The notes: generated from the sequence alone by a model not told the origin. 64,000 bases of DNA from Zygnema cylindricum (GCA_037447655.1 JBBHKE010000167.1:1-64000), one strand, 5' to 3'; shown: positions 47,357 to 58,353, numbered from the stretch's first letter. Numbers and translations are program-made.

Positions 47357-49319
47357 TACATGCACACCTACATACCTACCTGCAAACCTATATATCTCCA
47401 TACTCACATACATAAATATGTAAAATTGTATATCTATGTGTGTATATATATATATACACACTTACGGCTAACTGTTTTTTTTTTGTCATTCTTTGTTTTG
47501 TAAATTCAGGTATCAACGCATGTTGATTCATAATCTTGTAAGTTGTGTCATTAGATAGACTCGGCGGACTTATTTGACAGTATCGCGTCACTTTGAAGCA
47601 GGTAAATCTGAGGCTTTTTCGAAGAAACGTGCTAAATTCCTAGTGCTGACAAGGACTATTTATTTTTTCTTCTTTTATTTTTTGACTGTTTGAGATTTGC
47701 AGACATCGATGATCCTCAGCCAATGCCAGATCAGCCGGTAAATGATGACCAAGTTTCGACTTTACAAGCTTTTGGGTTTTCAGAAACTGCGGCACGTAAT
47801 GCTTTGCGAGCCACGGTACAGACTGCCTATTCTTGTCTATCAGCTGTCATTTCCCGTCTGAAAGAAGAAGCTTTTTATTGTCCGATTAAAAACCAGATGA
47901 TATGTATGCATAACATCTTTAACGTAGTGACCGAAGTATAATACAAGGCTGTGATAGGAGGTAGTTCCTTGGTTAATGTGTAGTAAACATTTTGTGCTTC
48001 TCGAGCTCTAAAGAGAGATCATAAGTATCATATACCATTTTTAAAAAACTAGAGATATGTATTGCATAACATCGCTAATGTAGTGATCAACGTAAAATAC
48101 AAGGTCGTAAGAGCCGTTTCCAGGTTAATAAATTGGATTTTTTGCCTATAATACTTATACTGTACAATTTCCGGATCTCTATACTTTTACATAGCAAAGC
48201 TGAATAGCTGATATATGTAGGAGAGAAGATCCATCAATAAAGAAGCAAAACCTCTGATATTGAAACTGGAGGATGTAAAATCTCTCAAACTCGAAACCAA
48301 TGGAAAAGTAAAATCTCACACATTTGAAGGGGGGGTGTGCAGGGAGGAGATGTGGAAAGGGCGGCCGAGTGGATATTCAGCAATCCGGATGAGGCGGAGG
48401 TCATTCCTATGGAGGCTGTCAATCAAACTCCACCGTCGACAACAACGGAAAATGTTCCTGACGGTGGTGGGAGTGAGTCGAAACTTCCTTCTTATTAGCC
48501 CTTTTTTGTTTTTCTGGCAACTATTTGGGAGTGAGTTGAACTCTCGTTTTTTTGTTCGCTCTAATTTGGTATCGTGACGGTTGTGGGAGTGAGTTTAAAC
48601 TGTTATTTGCTGTAGTTAGCTATTATTTGTTTAAAAAAATCAAATAATAGCTAATTTTGACTGTAGTTACCGGTCAATGTGATTGTTTGTTACATCAATA
48701 AGCCCTCTGGTAGCCTCCTTAAAGAATAACTTAATTGGGGAAGAACGTGTATGACAGTTTATGATGTACTTTTTTTGCAGTTTTTTTTTTTTTGGGCGAC
48801 TGTTCTTTAATAGAGTAGTTACACGAATGAGGTTTAACTCTCGTTTTGAGGATGAATCCTTCAATTCATATAGTTTCTAAGTAATTTTACGTATAAAACT
48901 GTAATCATGAGTAAACTAGAATAAACATAATTGTACGGAACAAACTGTTCTATTTACCCTCGTCATGAGAAGTAATAACTTGAAAAAGACTATTTTTTTA
49001 GGTTAAATAACTCTCGTGTGATTACCTAATAGTTGACGCTTTGTGGAGTTCTAATCTGACACAAACCCTAATGCTCGTTTTCTCGGGAATTTGGGGTTTG
49101 GGGAATTGGGGTTTTTGGGAATCGGGTTTTCCAGAATATCAACTAAAGGCATTTGTAAGTCATATAGGAGCCAATACACAGTGTGGGCATTACGTTTGTC
49201 ACATAAAGAAGGATGGACGGTGGGTCTTGTTCAATGACTCCAAAGTGGCCGCCTCGGGGGATTTACCGAAGGACATGGGATACCTTTATTTTTATCAACG
49301 TACGGATTCACAATTGTAG
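36920..49319 (+). CDS. UBP14: Ubiquitin carboxyl-terminal hydrolase, UBP14/USP5 type, N-terminus missing
   Basis: Fifteen exons: 36920-37014, 37986-38119, 38438-38494, 40050-40127, 41229-41283, 43109-43189, 43859-44066, 44392-44437, 44762-44884, 45534-45622, 46009-46095, 46970-47152, 47703-47815, 48343-48472, 49135-49319. Phases agree throughout, giving about 554 residues. UBP14/USP5 enzymes disassemble free polyubiquitin chains. The Cys box [11 protein letters not shown] spans exons 2-3; the His box CGHYVCHI and the NDSKV segment are in exon 15. Two UBA domains lie in exon 12 ([13 protein letters not shown]) and exons 13-14 ([11 protein letters not shown]). The first exon reads VYSYPEDD and is preceded by an acceptor, so roughly 245 N-terminal residues with the ZnF-UBP domain are absent. 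The exon 12 acceptor has a poor pyrimidine tract but is the only one keeping frame. Without the zinc finger, normal activity is doubtful. Confidence 0.88.
37525..37780. repeat. hAT-like terminal debris in UBP14 intron 1
   Basis: ATATCGCGATATC and CGATATATCGACTATCG motifs resemble the subterminal repeats of the hAT element at 30422. A hairpin of TAGTGATGGGT type follows at 37726-37752. No paired terminus or target duplication was found. Confidence 0.45.
38615..38809. mobile_element. TA-flanked MITE in UBP14 intron 3, first
   Basis: The left end CACCGCCCATCACTATCAG follows TA at 38613-38614. The right end CTATTAGCGGTTGGCAGTG lies at 38791-38809, followed by CTT rather than TA. Related to the element at 39501. 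Confidence 0.6.
39501..39747. mobile_element. TA-flanked MITE in UBP14 intron 3, second
   Basis: Left end CACCGCTATCGCTATTAAAG after TA 39499-39500; right end CTAATAGCGATTCAGGGTG followed by TC. Interior phrases such as TCATTATGGGCCACTTCATT are shared with the first copy. Confidence 0.65.
39776..40030 (+). repeat. Minisatellite before UBP14 exon 4
   Basis: About eight degenerate units of some 31 bp built on CTCTTAACACTATTGGGGTAAG. The array ends about 20 bases before the exon 4 acceptor at 40049, so it supplies the sequence around the 3-prime splice site. Each unit carries a GGTAAG donor-like motif. Confidence 0.85.
40432..40770 (+). repeat. Minisatellite in UBP14 intron 4
   Basis: About 17 units of a 19-20 bp repeat, AAGATTCTTACCTTCCAAT. 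It is followed by a fragment of the TA-flanked MITE interior (40765-40860). Confidence 0.92.
41740..41881 (+). repeat. Exact 142-bp direct repeat, copy 1 (UBP14 intron 5)
   Basis: Starts AGTAGATTTTGTTTTAG after a poly-T run. It recurs without any difference I can see at 42921-43062, 1181 bp downstream in the same orientation and again after poly-T. Confidence 0.9.
41880..42300. repeat. Purine-rich low-complexity tract
   Basis: Degenerate GGGGAGAGGAGAGG repeats. Long Pro/Ser-rich open frames on the minus strand are a by-product of the composition. A CT-rich counterpart follows exon 5 (41290-41430, with CCATCCATCC units). Confidence 0.85.
42408..42747 (+). other. Orphan exon-like open frame in UBP14 intron 5
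   Basis: A TTTTAG acceptor at 42407 and a CAG/GTACC donor at 42748 bound 340 bases that are open in one frame. The product is Lys/Glu-rich for about 75 residues, then has a hydrophobic stretch ([15 protein letters not shown]) suited to one membrane segment. It is not part of the UBP family, and 340 is not a multiple of three, so inclusion would shift the UBP14 frame. It lies between the two copies of the exact 142-bp repeat. It may be a captured exon of another gene; I do not recognise it. Confidence 0.45.
42921..43062 (+). repeat. Exact 142-bp direct repeat, copy 2 (UBP14 intron 5)
   Basis: Same sequence as 41740-41881. Its end is only 46 bases before UBP14 exon 6, so it lies at the 3-prime end of intron 5. 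Confidence 0.9.
43680..43855 (+). repeat. Minisatellite directly before UBP14 exon 7
   Basis: About eight units of some 21 bp, TGTGATGTGTGTTTTGTAATT type. The last unit runs into the TTTATCAG acceptor of exon 7 at 43858, so the repeat itself forms the 3-prime splice region. Confidence 0.88.
47273..47460. repeat. (GT)n(AT)n microsatellite in UBP14 intron 12
   Basis: TG repeats at 47273-47320 pass into AT repeats to 47353; a second TATATA run lies at 47442-47460. Cys/Val and Ile/Tyr open frames here are artefacts. Confidence 0.95.
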
Positions 49320-49477
49320 TCAACAAGCTTTACGATTGTAGTTCTCAATATTGGTTCACAATAGTGGTTGGTAATAGTAGTTCAGTCGCAACTGGAAGAG
49401 GGTTGAGTGGTTGTGCGTTTAACAATTGTAATTTTGCCTCTACATGTCACTTCTGAGACGGTTGAGAATTTTGCAGT

Positions 49478-49590
49478 ATCTCTTTTTGCAGTATTCCTTT
49501 TTGCAGTATTTCTTTTTGCAGTATTTCCATTTGCAGTATTCCTTTTTGCAGTAGTTCTTTTTGCAGTATTCCTTTTTGCGGTATTTCTTT
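49478..49590. repeat. 15-bp minisatellite
   Basis: Seven or eight units of GCAGTATTCCTTTTT about 160 bp after the UBP14 stop codon. Because 15 is a multiple of three, it is open in several frames without being coding. Confidence 0.9.
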
Positions 49591-49599
49591 TGCCCATAA

Positions 49600-51364
49600 T
49601 GATTGTGATTCTTGTTAAAGATTTTTTGTTGTTGGTAGAGACATGTGGTTTGGTTGTGGCTGGGAAAGCGGTTTGTAGGGTGAGGTCCGGCAGTGGAATG
49701 GAAGTGAGTTATTGCTTTCATAGTGGACTCATGTATTTTATTTTATTTTGTTTGTATCCTTTGTACTTCTTTTATTTTTTGTACCTTTTGTGCCTGTCTC
49801 AGTTTTGAGCAGTCTTTGGAACATTGGCCAAACAGATGAAATAACCCGATGAAGAGATTAAACTCAAAAGGCGAGATTAACAGGGATTTGAAACAAGTAG
49901 GTGGTAATTGTTAGTTTGTAATTTTAAGGTAAATTGGACAGTTCGACATAACCTGGTTCTTCCTTGGCAGTGTCACGGCGTCCAACATGTCGAGCTGCTT
50001 AACCTACAACTGTAATTGAGCCATAGTTCGAAAAACGTCTTCAAAGGAATCAACATCCACCATCTCACAAAACAACATCAACACAACGACAGGAGATAAT
50101 ATGTGAAATTATTTTTTGGCACAATATCAAGCCTAAGCAAAAGTTACAATAATAACGATAATAGCGATATTGTCGTGAACAATTGCGTGACTTAATCACC
50201 TCATGTGAGCCATGGGAACAATGATGCAAACTAATGCCATCCAACTCAAGAACTCATTCCCACAAGCAAACTAAAGAGTCGGGTAAAGGAGGGAGGGAGG
50301 GATTCCAGGCCTGAACCCAAGGGCAATAGTAGATGGAGGAGTGAAATGAAGAGTGGGAAGAGTAAATGTCTGATCCACGACTTAAACAAGAACCGCAAGA
50401 GAAATACCGAAAATCAGAAGAGTTTAGAGGGGAGAGTCCGGAAGCTCAGATCAAATGGTAACAACAACCTCTCATGAAACAAATATTTGAATCGCGTCAC
50501 TTGCTCCTAATTTAGGGTGAAGAACTCCGGCGTATCTACTGAAAGAATGAGAGGAATAGGATAGGACACACTTCTTGGAGGAATGGGATGAAAAGTGACC
50601 CATGGAAAGGGAAGACATCGATTGTAACAGAAAAGACAACGGGAGCAAATATAGAAGAATCCTAACCTAGAAACAAGAGACGAGAACCAAAGCAAATAAG
50701 GTACCATCTCGTAAAACATGCAGTAAGTACCACTCATACCGTGGATGTCAAACCGACACCCCCCGACCCTCTCTCTCGCTCCCCCCAAAGATCGAACAGT
50801 CTGCATGAGTATGAGCTATAGCAGCATATTTGCGACAAACGGTCCTTATATCCCACAAATTGTGAAACATTTCCATTTAAGTGACTATTGAAGGAGGACA
50901 AAATTGGTTTTAAAGGCACCCATAGGGCAAGAAGTGCTTGTAGGAAAGACAATGTAGGTAAAAAGGACAACGAATGTAGGAAATTCAATACAGTTAGGAA
51001 GGACAATGAAGGTAGAAAGGACAGTACAGGTATAAAGGACAATACAGGTGGGAAATACAATTTAGGTAGGAAAAACAATACAGGTAGAAAGGACAATACA
51101 GGTCAGGGGGACATTGGGTGAAATGACGCGTCCAAACAACAAAACCCAGCTAAGGGCCAAGAATTTAAGGGAGGTGGCCTTGTGCGAGGGACAAATTAAA
51201 TCGGAAAGTGGAATCAGAAAAGAGCTTGAGATTACTGACCACCCTAACACATAGAAAGTCTCGGATAGAGTGGGAGTCTGGGAATTGTGGAGTGAGAGAG
51301 GGAGGGAGACTTAGAGGTGACCAAGCAACACTTTTGGATTATTGAACTAAAAGTTGAAGTTCCA
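49600..51364. other. Intergenic, no recognised gene
   Basis: From about 49800 the sequence is unique-looking and non-coding apart from the minisatellite at 50939-51106. I see no conserved family in any frame. Confidence 0.4.
50939..51106. repeat. 18-19 bp minisatellite
   Basis: About nine degenerate units of ACAGGTAGAAAGGACAAT. It gives a Lys/Asn/Arg-rich frame on one strand and a Phe/Leu/Ser-rich frame on the other; neither is considered real. Confidence 0.88.
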
Positions 51365-51367
51365 CTA

Positions 51368-51584
51368 CACCGTGAATCGTAATTAGCGTTAATAATTTTG
51401 TCGCCACTGAAAACATCTTTTCTCCGTACACATTTATCCAATTTTCAATTTAAGACAACCATTCGTAAGCTGAGAATATCACCTTTCAATCGCAACCGTC
51501 AGATCCACAATCCGACATGTATGTTCTGAGAAAAGATGTTTTAAGAGGCAAAAAAAACATTAACGCTAATTACGATTCACGGTG
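51368..51584. mobile_element. TA-flanked MITE, best preserved copy
   Basis: 217 bp with inverted termini of about 27 bp (CACCGTGAATCGTAATTAG and its complement), perfect apart from at most one base, and TA on both sides (51366-51367, 51585-51586). The interior contains CTTTTCTCCGTACACATTT and its inverted relative, so most of the element can fold on itself. Stowaway/mariner-like by target. It defines the family seen at 18244, 38615, 39501, 52907 and 53544. Confidence 0.85.
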
Positions 51585-51716
51585 TAGTTGGTTTCTAGAA
51601 AGTTTGTAGGTCAGAACAACTTGCTCCATAAGGTCAATGATGTGTGGATCATCATCTATAAAAAGGAAGAGATAAGGAAAGCGAAAGCATAGCTCTTAAG
51701 GGGTAATAATGATCAA

Positions 51717-51871
51717 GGGCGAGAGAGAGAGAGGGAGAGGGAGAGGGGGAAGGGTGGCAGAGGGAGGGAGGGTGGGATGGAGAGAGGGAGAGAGAGGGAG
51801 AAAGAGAGGGAGAGGAAGGCAAAGAGGGAGAGAGACAGAGAGAGAGCGAGAGGGAGAAAGAGAGGGGGAGA

Positions 51872-51929
<58 letters not shown>
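51717..51929. repeat. (GA)n low-complexity tract
   Basis: GAGAGGGAGAGG-type repeats ending in a pure (GA) run of about 25 units (51877-51929). Confidence 0.95.
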
Positions 51930-51931
<2 letters not shown>

Positions 51932-52115
51932 CCAAAAAGTAATCATGAATTGTGGGCTCAAGTTGTGGGTAGATGTCACAAGCCACCAAACAACACCGAT
52001 GAGGCGGATCCCTCGCATTCGGTTTGGTGACAGTCACCAAACTAGACGCTCTGCGCAGTTCACACACATATTAGGAATAAAAATGTTTATGGACTAATAT
52101 GGCCACTGACAAAAA

Positions 52116-52262
52116 AAAAATCAAATCTACAACTACAATAACTTATTTAAGGCACTGCCAACCGACTCGTTGAGCAAAACCTAACCCTAAAAAACCCTAA
52201 AAAAATCAAATCTACAACTACAATAACTTATTTAAGGCACTGCCAACCGACTCGTTGAGCAA
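52116..52262. repeat. 85-bp period duplication with telomere-like joint
   Basis: About 62 bases (TCAAATCTACAACTACAATA and following) occur at 52116-52177 and again at 52201-52262. The joint at 52180-52200 reads CTAACCCTAAAAAACCCTAA, resembling the plant telomere unit CCCTAAA. Confidence 0.8.
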
Positions 52263-52384
52263 GAAGCCTATTTGAAAATATGCAAGTCCGTGTTTGAAAA
52301 ACTTCTCAAATTTTTGACAAAATGAAAGTGTCATCCTCGGCCGACTTTTTATTCGGCTTTTTATTTTTAAGTGTAAAGGATCTT

Positions 52385-52570
52385 GCTTGCTAGTGGAAAA
52401 TGCACTCCTTCAAGAATTAGGGTTTATGCAGGTGGGGCTGCATGAGGTAACCAGAAAGCGATGGCAGTGGAATAAATCCTAAGTATTAGAAAAGACGGCG
52501 TATGAGAATTAGGTTACACTTTGCGAGGCAGACAGAAACATTTTAAAAAGTTATATAACTAGATTATCTG
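52385..52570 (+). pseudogene. Copia RNase H fragment
   Basis: Reads LQELGFMQVGL near 52410, matching LQELGYMQVGP of the copia-1 RNase H, and further on an RLHFAR segment matching RLHFVR. Stops and gaps abound and no LTR is nearby. It is a relic of the same or a related copia family. Confidence 0.7.
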
Positions 52571-52906
52571 TGAGAGACAGAAGGAGAGGGAGAAGGAGAG
52601 GGAGAGAAAGGAAAGAAAGAGAAAAAGAGAAATAACAAGTTTGAACCCTAGAGACTAACGGAAGTATTATTTTATAGGTCTATTAGTTCACTTCTCCGGG
52701 CTGTGAAAGAGAGAAACAGTTAAAGATTTGAAATAGTTCAGTTTAAGATTTAAAATAGTCTTTTAGTTTTATAGGCTTGTGAGAGTGGGCTTAAGATTTA
52801 AAATAATGTTCCTTGTAGGTTTGTGAGAGAGAGTTTAATATGTACAATAGGTTGCCTTGTAAGCTTGGGATAAATAGTCTTAACATGTTAGGCTCAATTA
52901 CAACTA

Positions 52907-53105
52907 CACCGTGAATCACTATTAGTGTTACTGTTTTTTTGCCACTTTAAACACCTTTTCTCCGTAAACACTTGTCGGATTGTGGATCTGACGGTTGCGA
53001 TTGAAAGGTAACATTCTCAGCTTCCGATTGGCGGTCTCAAACTGAAAATCGGACAAATGTGTACGGAGAAAAGTTGTTTGAAGTTTCTAAAAAAATATTA
53101 ACAGT
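52907..53105. mobile_element. TA-flanked MITE, right end lost
   Basis: CACCGTGAATCACTATTAG follows TA at 52905-52906. The interior matches the element at 51368. The right terminus is replaced by a poly-G run at about 53108-53118. Confidence 0.6.
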
Positions 53106-53139
53106 TTGGGGGGGGGGGTAATTTCAAAAAAAAAAAAAT

Positions 53140-53290
53140 AATAATAGTAATAATTGTATATGTCGCAAAAATATCGCGATATGTAGCTTTCCGATATATC
53201 GGCACGATATTTCTAGTAGCAGATCCTTAAGTTCGATATATATCGAATATTGGCAGTAGGTCCTCGATACTCAACACTACCCACCAGGTA
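53140..53290. repeat. hAT-like end debris
   Basis: ATATCGCGATATG, TTCGATATATATCGAA and a terminal CTCGATACTCAACACTA resemble the right terminus of the hAT element at 30422-31254. No left end was found. Confidence 0.45.
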
Positions 53291-53543
53291 TTGCAGTTTG
53301 TACATGTCCGTAAAAGAACAATCAAAGCGCCCTTTAATTTAGGGTGCCACTTGGGTGCACCCTTAACTAGAGACCAGTACAGTAATTGACCGCTGCCGCC
53401 CATCGCCGCCCAATTCATAATAAAAACGTCGCATCGTTGCTGCCGAGCTGCCAATTGATGTTATTTACGGTGACTGATCTGCATGAAGATTCGCTACCGT
53501 ATTCGTGTTAGATGCTCGGAATTCTGTCACCGCTTGTCGACTG

Positions 53544-54058
53544 CACCGCGAATCGTTATTAGCATAGTTCAAAAGTAGGTGAAAGTATGCTCATACAATA
53601 TGCCTATTGTATGCAAAAACATGTAATATGACCTTAAGACCCATATTGTATTCGGACCTATTCAGACCAACAATTAGACCAATTAAAACATTCGGACCAA
53701 AAAAATTTATTTACACCGTCAGATTCGGACGATTGGACGGTCGCTGACCAAAGTAGCCATCTAAGAAGATCACATGAAAAGCCCATAACACAACTTACGA
53801 TAAAGGCGCCGACCAAAGGCCTACCATAAAAACGCCTACTTTTGAACTATGGTTATTAGCGTCAAGGTGTTTTTTGCCACTTAAAACATCTTTAATCTGT
53901 ACACACTTGTTGGATATTCAATTTGATAACGCCAATCGGAAGCTGAGATTGTTACCTTTCAATCGCAACCGTCAAATCTACAATCCGAGAAGTGTGTACG
54001 GAGAAAAGATGTTTTAAGTGGCAAGAAAAACCTTGACGCTAATAACGATTCGCGGTGT
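53544..54058. mobile_element. TA-flanked MITE, split by a hAT MITE
   Basis: Left end CACCGCGAATCGTTATTAG (preceded by TG rather than TA); right end CTAATAACGATTCGCGGTG. A hAT MITE with its target duplication interrupts it close to the left terminus. Confidence 0.8.
53563..53851. mobile_element. hAT-type MITE, short copy, nested
   Basis: 289 bp with termini CATAGTTCAAAAGTAGG and CCTACTTTTGAACTATG and a perfect 8-bp duplication GTTATTAG (53555-53562, 53852-53859). It is an internally shorter relative of the element at 20163-20802. Confidence 0.9.
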
Positions 54059-54715
54059 GTAGCGAGGTTTTTGTGTCGCCGCTAGACTTCATGGAGCCGA
54101 CAAGGAAGTAATTTGGTCGCAAACCTTGTCAATCGGCATCATCGCATAAAATAGGCCTTCCTTTTACGCAACCATACCCAACCATACACTCAGTATACTA
54201 GACCGAGAAACGCTATTGGTATTAATAACACTATATTGATGCCCCTAAATTACCACCCTTGAACCCAAAATGTAATGAATAATAACGTTTTTTCCTTTAC
54301 GCCAATATCAGTACGATTCACTTAATGTCATTTACTCCATTTCAGGATGTGTTTAAATAAGGTGTTGTACGAAATGTGCCAATATTTAATGAAATTCCTC
54401 GTTAATTTGTACAAGAGTACAAAAAATGTGTCCCATAACATTTGTCGACACTTAAAAGCGCAAATAGTTGATAAACAAGGGGTAAAATAGAGCGAACTTG
54501 CTCTCACGTGTTCAAACTTCAACGATGTAAACATTATATTTAGGGTGGCGTTCTACCACGATTTTTTGTAATTGTACGGCCAACATTACACGATGCTACA
54601 TCTTGAACGATGTTCTTTTGCGTAGTGTCTGTAATCCACGTGCTCAAAAATGAGTGGTACCACGTAAGATAAGATCCTATATCGAAAATCGTCAAATATT
54701 TTTTACACTCACTAA

Positions 54716-55406
54716 GGGTACTTTCGCATGTGCTAAAGTTACAGCTATTTTCTGTCGTTTTCCTCTGTAACTTAGAAAAAAACGAGAAAATCTGCAGCCA
54801 TACCAAAAAAACGAAATTAATACTGTACAAGTTGCATTACCGTAAAACTTTAAATGCACTGTAGTTTGTCGTTTAGGTCAATGCAGTTTGTCGTCTAGCG
54901 AGTTTCAACCCATTTTCACGTCCTTCCAGCTCATCTTCAAACTTGAAATCAAATCACCTCGCAAGGTGATTTTAAATAAAGTTCCAGGATGAGAGCGAAT
55001 AGGCAGACGTTGTAACACGTGCCGGAAGTTTTTTACCATTCCCGAGCGCGGAGTACCAAAAAAAAAACCAAATGCACGTTTACGGCCTGTACGAACCGTA
55101 TTCCGTGCGCTGTTTTCCGTACAGGGGCCGTGGAGGGGTCACGACCAACGGACGCCATTTCGCAAAAGCGTGAAGGCGCCTCCTTCCTTCCCCTCATATC
55201 CTTCCTCAACGTTCTCTGTCGTAACACTCCTTTCTCAAACACACGTGCCTTCACATATACGGCGTAGGAAAAACATTGGGCACCTTTCGACAAGCGGGAA
55301 GACCAAAAAAAAACCGCATTTCTGTGCAACTGCCTGCCTGTCTGCATTTATATGGTAGGCACAGAGGTAGGCTGTTGTCAGACAGGTAATTAATTGGCAG
55401 GCAGTT

Positions 55407-55442
<36 letters not shown>

Positions 55443-56032
55443 TATTATATGTCTGCCAACTGCCTGCCTGTCTGCATTAATACGGTAGGCACACAGGCAG
55501 GCTGTTGGCAAGCAGGTAATTAACAGGCAATTAAAATGAGCTTATAAAAAACACCCAACAACATTTGGCAATGTCACATGCAAGTTTGAACATACATAGT
55601 TGTATAAAAGGCCGTAAATGTTTGTCCTCTGCCATATTTGAATACACTATGTTAATATGCTTTGTATCCGTTTTTACAAGAATGGCGAAGAAGGGTGGTG
55701 GAAAGTACAAAGACATGACACTGCAGAGAAGAGAGGGGCGTTTTGTGGAATATCTGAACAAGTACGACAGAATGGTGAAAGTCTCCACGTCGACAATATC
55801 CCAAAGATTGTACAGCGTGCGGTTTGACATCTCAATTTGCAGGTGAGTTGAAGTTTCGCATAATTTTGTGTATCACATCACCTGTCACTGTTTCGTACAC
55901 GTCTACGTGAGTCACCTGTGTAAAGTAACAAGTTTTTTTCGTTTACATCCGAATGCTCTGAAAATTGTACGGAGAATCTTCGCTAAAAAACAAAGTAACA
56001 AGACTAAGTTTCGGTTACATGCGAAAGTACCC
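54716..56032 (-). mobile_element. GGGTA-ended element E, reverse copy of D
   Basis: Inverted termini GGGTACTTTCGCATGT and ACATGCGAAAGTACCC; perfect TAA duplication at 54713-54715 and 56033-56035. A near-perfect palindrome lies at 54951-54972, about 246 bp from the left end. The match to element D runs over the whole length in inverse orientation, apart from microsatellite length and an additional stretch at about 55165-55260. Confidence 0.88.
55682..55842 (+). other. Small exon-like open frame in element E
   Basis: ATG 55682 opens a Lys/Arg-rich frame of 53 codons ([12 protein letters not shown] at the start) up to a strong CAG/GTGAGT donor at 55842. The same place in element D has stops. 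It could be an element gene or a captured host exon; I recognise no family. No second exon was found. Confidence 0.35.
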
Positions 56033-56339
56033 TAACATCAACTCGAAATCCTCATTTGCATACCATGAACGTGCCGACCAAGGATCGTGCGACACAAATC
56101 TTTGCAAACGCTTGTCAGATGCTAGCTCATTTTTTTTGTAATTTTTGCTTTTCACGTGAAGAATGAGCGCTTCCACAAATAGTTTGACGAATGGCCTGTA
56201 ACAAAAACAGCGCGACGAAAGTTCGCTACAAGATTACTTTTGTGATTTCGGTTGGATTTTTGTATGTATATATTATGTGCAAAATTCTTCGATTTTCGTT
56301 CATTGTCGTCCTAACACGTATGTTCATTATCCAGCGTGT

Positions 56340-56592
56340 CGCGGCTCATTTTTTTTCTGTAAATGGTGATGTACCTCCTCGAGGTACACCACCATTTGCA
56401 TAAACTTTTGACACGAATGCTTCGCGAAAAAACATCCAACGGTCATTGTTACCTCTCAAACCTTTGAAGAATATTGGCAAGATTCTCTGTAATGTTGTTC
56501 GCGTATAAAAACAAAATAAGAAGTACGGCATAGTATGGAGAGGTATAGATTTTAGTAAACAACCTCACTTTTCGTATAATGGAACGCCACCC
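56340..56592 (-). mobile_element. GGGTG-ended element F, one end
   Basis: Ends TAATGGAACGCCACCC at 56592 followed by TTA. Bases 56361-56592 are an inverted relative of 18769-19000 in element G, including a palindrome (56361-56397, one mismatch in the arms) about 213 bp from the terminus. The other end is not found. Confidence 0.65.
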
Positions 56593-56599
56593 TTAGATG

Positions 56600-57470
56600 C
56601 TATTGTGAATGTGTATCCATAGAATGTATAAACTAGAGTTGATAGTTTAATGGCGTTTACTCTTCTCAATAAGACTTGCGAAAAAAACCTTGACGCTAAT
56701 AGCGATTCGCGGTGTAGTACAGCAATTGGTTTTCACAATAGCGAAACCTGTCAACGTGCGACAACGAAGTCGTTGTTGTCTGCTAGCCTTGGGGCTCCGA
56801 TCCGACGGTCTCCAATCACACTTGGCGGGGCCAACGACTAGGGTTACGAAATCGGTACAGAATCTTTAACGTTCTTACTATTGGGCAGTCTCTCTAAAGT
56901 CGTTCGTCGCAACACATGGGCCTTTTACATGTCAGGTCTCCTAAAGTGCTGACGCGTCTTCGATTGGCCTATATAATGGAATGGTCTTGCAAAGTGCAGT
57001 AAACGCTATCAAAAATTAGCGGAAACATGGATGACCATTTCGATATTACTAATACAAAAGTACATCTCACCCGGAATAGTGCAGAGATTGGATTTGACAA
57101 CTCGCGAGGTATTTAGTCTCCTTGGGCGTAAGTGCCTTCGGTCCACATTACGAGGTTATTACTTGTTGTTCTTTCCATTAGTATCGAAATATTAGATGGA
57201 GCAATCATCGATTGTCTCGTGTTGTACACGTTCAACATTATGTAATGAATGTTAGTATATGTCGGTGTGATAAACCTAAAAAATCAACGAAACTTACGTT
57301 GTTCAAGAGATTGTAGATCCCCAAACGATAATGGTCTATCGTGAGTATACATTATGTAATACAACCATCAATTTCACAACAAAGTCACATTATTATACGT
57401 TTTTTTGTAAACTTCGTGAAATCAAAAAATCAACGAAATTGCGTGTATTAGTTGCAATTGCTTGTTTTTA
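56600..57470. other. MITE end, TATA-like box and short open frame
   Basis: A right MITE terminus (CTAATAGCGATTCGCGGTG) lies at 56697-56715. A TATATAA at 56970-56976 stands 51 bases before ATG 57027, which opens 29 codons. Whether this is the 5-prime end of a decayed gene is not clear. Confidence 0.35.
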
Positions 57471-57474
57471 ACAG

Positions 57475-58353
57475 CTTCTATGAGGTAGACGAGGTGCTTT
57501 AAGAGTACAAAAATAAGAGTTATGTACGGTTGCGTAGCAAGCCATCCGCACGACCTTTAATTTGACAATGGACGGAAAACATAAACAAGTTAATATTGTG
57601 TTGGAAAAAGACCTAAGATGTGTTTTGAGGCCCTGATGAAAAACGAGGTGAGTTTTACTCTTTGTATGCAACACATATGAGAAGAGCATTGAAGATCGTG
57701 CGAGATACCATCCCCTACACTCTTCATTGTTGTCTTCTAAAAAGAGAGACATGTCATGAATGTGGCCTTATACTCATACCTTCCTTTAAAACATATGCGA
57801 CAATGTTCATCATGGGAATATACGATCAAATGAGACTCAACGCTACAAAAATACGTAAGTTGGCGAATGATAGGTTCATCTGATTTTAACTTAAGGCATA
57901 CATCGCTTTCAACATACGAGACTTCGCTTTAAATTTTACCAGCTCGTGGATTATTTGAATTTGATTGGGTCAACCGTTTTTCATTTTGGCATGTTATACT
58001 GAACTTCTATAAAAATGTATCTAGCCGAGATACAAAAACCTTCAATAGATAATCTAAGGTTTGCTTATATTTGTGACAAACAATGGGGGGGTAAAATCCA
58101 CCACCTCACCTTTCTGAATTAATCACATTTACGACTACGAAGGAGAAGACACCATCGACCACAAATATGCCTTTTCACGTTGTGAATCCTTAAGAGGATT
58201 TCTCGCGAAGTGGGAAGGTAAATTTAACCAAGATAGTTTACACACCTTCATCTCCGAGTATCAAAGTAAAGTTGTTGTAAAGTTGTTCTATAACGATGTG
58301 CTCAATACTACGTGGTCGGCGTACAAGCTCAATACAATGACCTTTCAATATTA
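57475..58353 (+). pseudogene. Decayed coding sequence of unknown family
   Basis: In one frame, 57475-57883 reads as protein interrupted by four stops (TAA or TGA) that one C-to-T change each could explain. Its last 74 codons (57662-57883) are open and include a CHECG motif. A second open segment without a start lies at about 58124-58353. Composition is protein-like, but no known domain was recognised. It may be a relic of a transposon or other mobile DNA. Confidence 0.35.
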
